Positions 62,464 to 64,000 of a stretch of DNA of 64,000 nt are shown one piece after another. Under the pieces are notes generated by a model. That model was not told where the DNA came from. It ran no database searches and saw nothing but the letters and a program-made list of their open reading frames with translations. Source of the stretch: Massilia antarctica (GTDB taxonomy: Bacteria > Pseudomonadota > Gammaproteobacteria > Burkholderiales > Burkholderiaceae_D); contig NZ_CP065053.1 in NCBI RefSeq assembly GCF_015689335.1, positions 3,410,001 through 3,474,000 on the forward strand, read 5' to 3'. The translations under genes and the position numbers were made by a program. Positions within the stretch are counted from its first letter, which is position 1, and every line of letters begins with the position of its first letter.

Positions 62464-63405
62464 TCAGGCTGGCTGCAGATCACCATGCGAGATGGATTGG
62501 ATCAGTGCCGCGGTCGCCGCGCTCACCAGCATGGGCTCGGCGGTCGCGGGCGGCTCGGCTCTGGCGGACGATGCCGCGCTGGCGCCCAATGGTGTCGTCT
62601 TGACGCACCAGGCCGACCGTAATGCAGCCGGTGCCGCCTTGGCGCACCATGCGGACGCAGGCGCAGGTATAGCCGGAGCCGCCTTGGCGCACCAGGCCGA
62701 CGCGGGCGCAGCCGGAGCGGCCTTGGCGCACCAGGCGGATGCAGGCGCAGCCGGAGCGGCCTTGGCGCACCAGGCCGATGCAGGCGCAGCCGGCGCCGCC
62801 TTGGCGCACCAGGCGGATGCAAGCGCAGCCGGCGCCGCCTTGGCGCACCAGGCGGATGCAAGCGCAGCCGGCGCCGCCTTGGCGCACCAGGCGGATGCAA
62901 GCGCAGCCGGCGCCGCCTTGGCGCACCAGGCGGATGCAAGCGCAGCCGGAGCGGCCTTCGCGCACCAGGCCGACGCAAGCGCAGCCGGAGCGGCCTTCGC
63001 GCACCAGGCCGAGGCGCGTTGGCCATACGATTCGTCGAACACCTGTTCATACAGATCGCGCATGCGGTCGGCGCACGCTTGCAGCACTTGGGCATCGTCG
63101 TGCGCGCCGCTCATGCCCACATACGGGTAGTGGTGGAGGAAGTAGCCAAACGCTTGCTCGCAGTCTTTCGCATACTTCATCGTGTCCAGGATATGGTAGT
63201 GCCAGAAAATGTCGACCTCGACGAGTGGCGAAATATCTTCCTCGGGGAACGCTTTCATCAGGCACAGGAAGCGGCGGTATTCGACTTCAACCGCCTCGGC
63301 TTTTTCCAGGGACCAGCCCTCGCCGGATTCCACGTGCATGAGCTTCATTTTGATCGGTTCCAGATCGAGTTCGGAGATTGCTTTGATTGCGTCGTTGGTC
63401 ATCAT
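62464..63405 (-). CDS. GRDP-like domain protein with Trp-Cys tandem repeats
   Basis: Protein of 313 aa. Residues 1-125 resemble the glycine-rich-domain-containing (GRDP/DUF1399-type) fold: PLVEVDIFWHYHILDTMKYA, DCEQAFGYFLHHYPYVGMSG. From 132 to 275 there are eleven tandem units of about 13 residues, consensus SAWCAKAAPAALA, each with one Trp-Cys pair and one Lys. The last unit is degenerate (SAWCVKTTPLGA). A 38-residue Ala-rich tail follows. An AGAGGC ribosome site precedes the ATG. No signal peptide is seen. Similar N-terminal domains with low-complexity tails exist in bacteria; the repeat type and the function are unknown to me. Confidence 0.82.
   Translation of the reverse strand: MMTNDAIKAISELDLEPIKMKLMHVESGEGWSLEKAEAVEVEYRRFLCLMKAFPEEDISPLVEVDIFWHYHILDTMKYAKDCEQAFGYFLHHYPYVGMSGAHDDAQVLQACADRMRDLYEQVFDESYGQRASAWCAKAAPAALASAWCAKAAPAALASAWCAKAAPAALASAWCAKAAPAALASAWCAKAAPAALASAWCAKAAPAAPASAWCAKAAPAAPASAWCAKAAPAAPASAWCAKAAPAIPAPASAWCAKAAPAALRSAWCVKTTPLGASAASSARAEPPATAEPMLVSAATAALIQSISHGDLQPA
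62581..63012 (-). repeat. 39-bp tandem repeat array inside the GRDP-like gene
   Basis: About eleven direct repeats of 39 bp (one of 45 bp, and a degenerate last one of 36 bp). The period is a multiple of three, so the coding frame is kept. Units at 62800-62940 are almost identical, which suggests recent expansion by slippage or recombination. Because of the period, other frames are open too, which creates long shadow ORFs on both strands. Confidence 0.92.
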
Positions 63406-63693
63406 GATTAAGCCTCTTTTTTAGAGTGTGATTGATTTATGGACTACATCCCTGGTTTTACCTGCGGGTACTACGGCTGCTGCAAAACTATGACTGTTTC
63501 CTTATTTCTCACGGTTAATCAATTTCCCTATTACATTGATTCCCGTTACTGTTTAAGGATGTTGCGCCGGCCCACATTCAGCTTGTTGACTTGGATCAAT
63601 CATTATTTCAGGCAACTCCTAATGCACTGAGGATGCGCCGACTGTGCCGCAGGTCATTCGGCAGGGTTCTGTTTAGGACAATGCCAGGGGGCC
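63406..63693. other. intergenic region, AT-richer
   Basis: No convincing gene. A plus-strand frame of 63 codons (from 63439) lacks a ribosome site and family features. The region should contain the promoter of the repeat gene and the 3' end region of the kinase; no clear hairpin with a T run was found. Confidence 0.5.
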
Positions 63694-64000
63694 TCAGACA
63701 AGTGCCGCATGCGACTCGTTTTTGCCGTGCGGGTTGTCGGACGGGCCGCCACGCGAAGCTTCGTTATGCAGGGGCACGCTGACGCACACGGTGGTGCCGT
63801 TGCCGGCGGGGCTGGAAATGGAAAACGAGCCGCCCAGGATGCTGATCCGTTCTTCGATGCCGACCAGGCCGAAGGAACCGACTTTGCCCTGTTCGCCGGC
63901 CTGCAGGCCGATGCCGTTATCGCTGACCGTCATCGACAGGCGATTGCCGTTGAGCTTGAGCTCGACCCTGACCCTGGTGGCCTGCGCATGGCGCACGATG
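63694..64000 (-). CDS. histidine kinase, C-terminal part (NarX/DegS type)
   Basis: The C-terminal HATPase_c domain of a kinase that continues past the window end. Visible are the N-box remnant RHAQATRVRVEL, the G1 box VSDNGIGL, and FGLVGIEERISILGG, which is typical of NarL-partner (HisKA_3) kinases. The protein ends NPHGKNESHAALV. The partner response regulator is not in the window. Confidence 0.88.
   Translation of the reverse strand, partial: IVRHAQATRVRVELKLNGNRLSMTVSDNGIGLQAGEQGKVGSFGLVGIEERISILGGSFSISSPAGNGTTVCVSVPLHNEASRGGPSDNPHGKNESHAALV

Noticed and set aside
62581-63012. CRISPR array
   Set aside because: The repeats are directly adjacent 39-bp coding units without spacers and no cas gene is near.
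62423-63130. Long plus-strand ORF of AHQADAGAAGAAL-type repeats opposite the Trp-Cys gene
   Set aside because: It exists because a 39-bp repeat keeps several frames open; the minus strand has a recognisable N-terminal domain and ribosome site, the plus strand has neither.
63439-63630. 63-codon ORF with Cys/Tyr-rich start
   Set aside because: No ribosome site, no family and AT-rich random-like sequence.

Overview
The window looks like a chromosomal segment of a GC-rich betaproteobacterium, most likely of the Oxalobacteraceae (Massilia/Duganella/Janthinobacterium-like). This rests on gene content (HexR-controlled Entner-Doudoroff genes, LemA/TPM operon, many c-di-GMP and hybrid-kinase genes), protein flavour, and a family of dispersed palindromes with a core like TTCCCGCGCAGGCGGGAA. 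I ran no database search, so family calls come from recognising motifs and architecture by eye. No rRNA or tRNA gene was seen.

Layout. 1-680: no certain gene, but a well-formed candidate small RNA and two strong terminators on the minus strand. 679-2471: peroxide-stress operon (SDR, ohrR, ohr) with an operator lying inside the ohr promoter. 2549-5442: lemA with two TPM-domain genes, divergent from pyrF. 5476-7000: a decayed chemoreceptor. 7222-12875: hybrid sensor kinase plus a REC-REC-PAS-GGDEF-EAL regulator. 12865-14732: a secreted binding protein and an M28 peptidase. 14862-21464: a complete RND efflux operon (adaptor, pump, outer-membrane factor) with a divergent TetR regulator.

21640-24966 is the tal-hexR-zwf cluster, and 33660-39011 holds SMP-30 lactonase/pgi divergent from edd-eda. 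Similar operator-like sequences sit upstream of zwf (two), pgi and edd, so these genes probably form one HexR-controlled glucose-6-phosphate/Entner-Doudoroff regulon. Between them lie a secreted EF-hand protein, an Nramp-type transporter with a long leader, a translationally coupled KaiC-like ATPase/histidine kinase pair, and an intact IS4-family element inserted in a REP-like palindrome with a 10-bp target duplication.

39015-47400 is an accessory type VI secretion island without core genes: a truncated and a full-length copy of a Vgr-associated HExxH protein, a predicted beta-propeller gene between them, a secreted protein, VgrG, a DUF2169 adaptor, a PAAR-like (DUF4150-type) protein with an AT-richer C-terminal toxin candidate, its overlapping immunity gene, and a scrap of a second immunity gene.

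47476-51000 is a MacAB-type exporter operon. 51059-62263 is mostly housekeeping: Lrp and ACT regulators, exonuclease I, a cNMP-binding diguanylate cyclase, a BtuF-like protein, a ribosome hibernation factor, GNAT, MFS, a PlsC-like acyltransferase, a CDP-glucoseen-reductase-like flavoprotein, an epimerase-like protein and small orphan proteins. At 62464-63405 a glycine-rich-domain-like (GRDP) protein carries eleven Trp-Cys tandem repeats; I consider this the most novel gene here. The window ends inside a histidine kinase.
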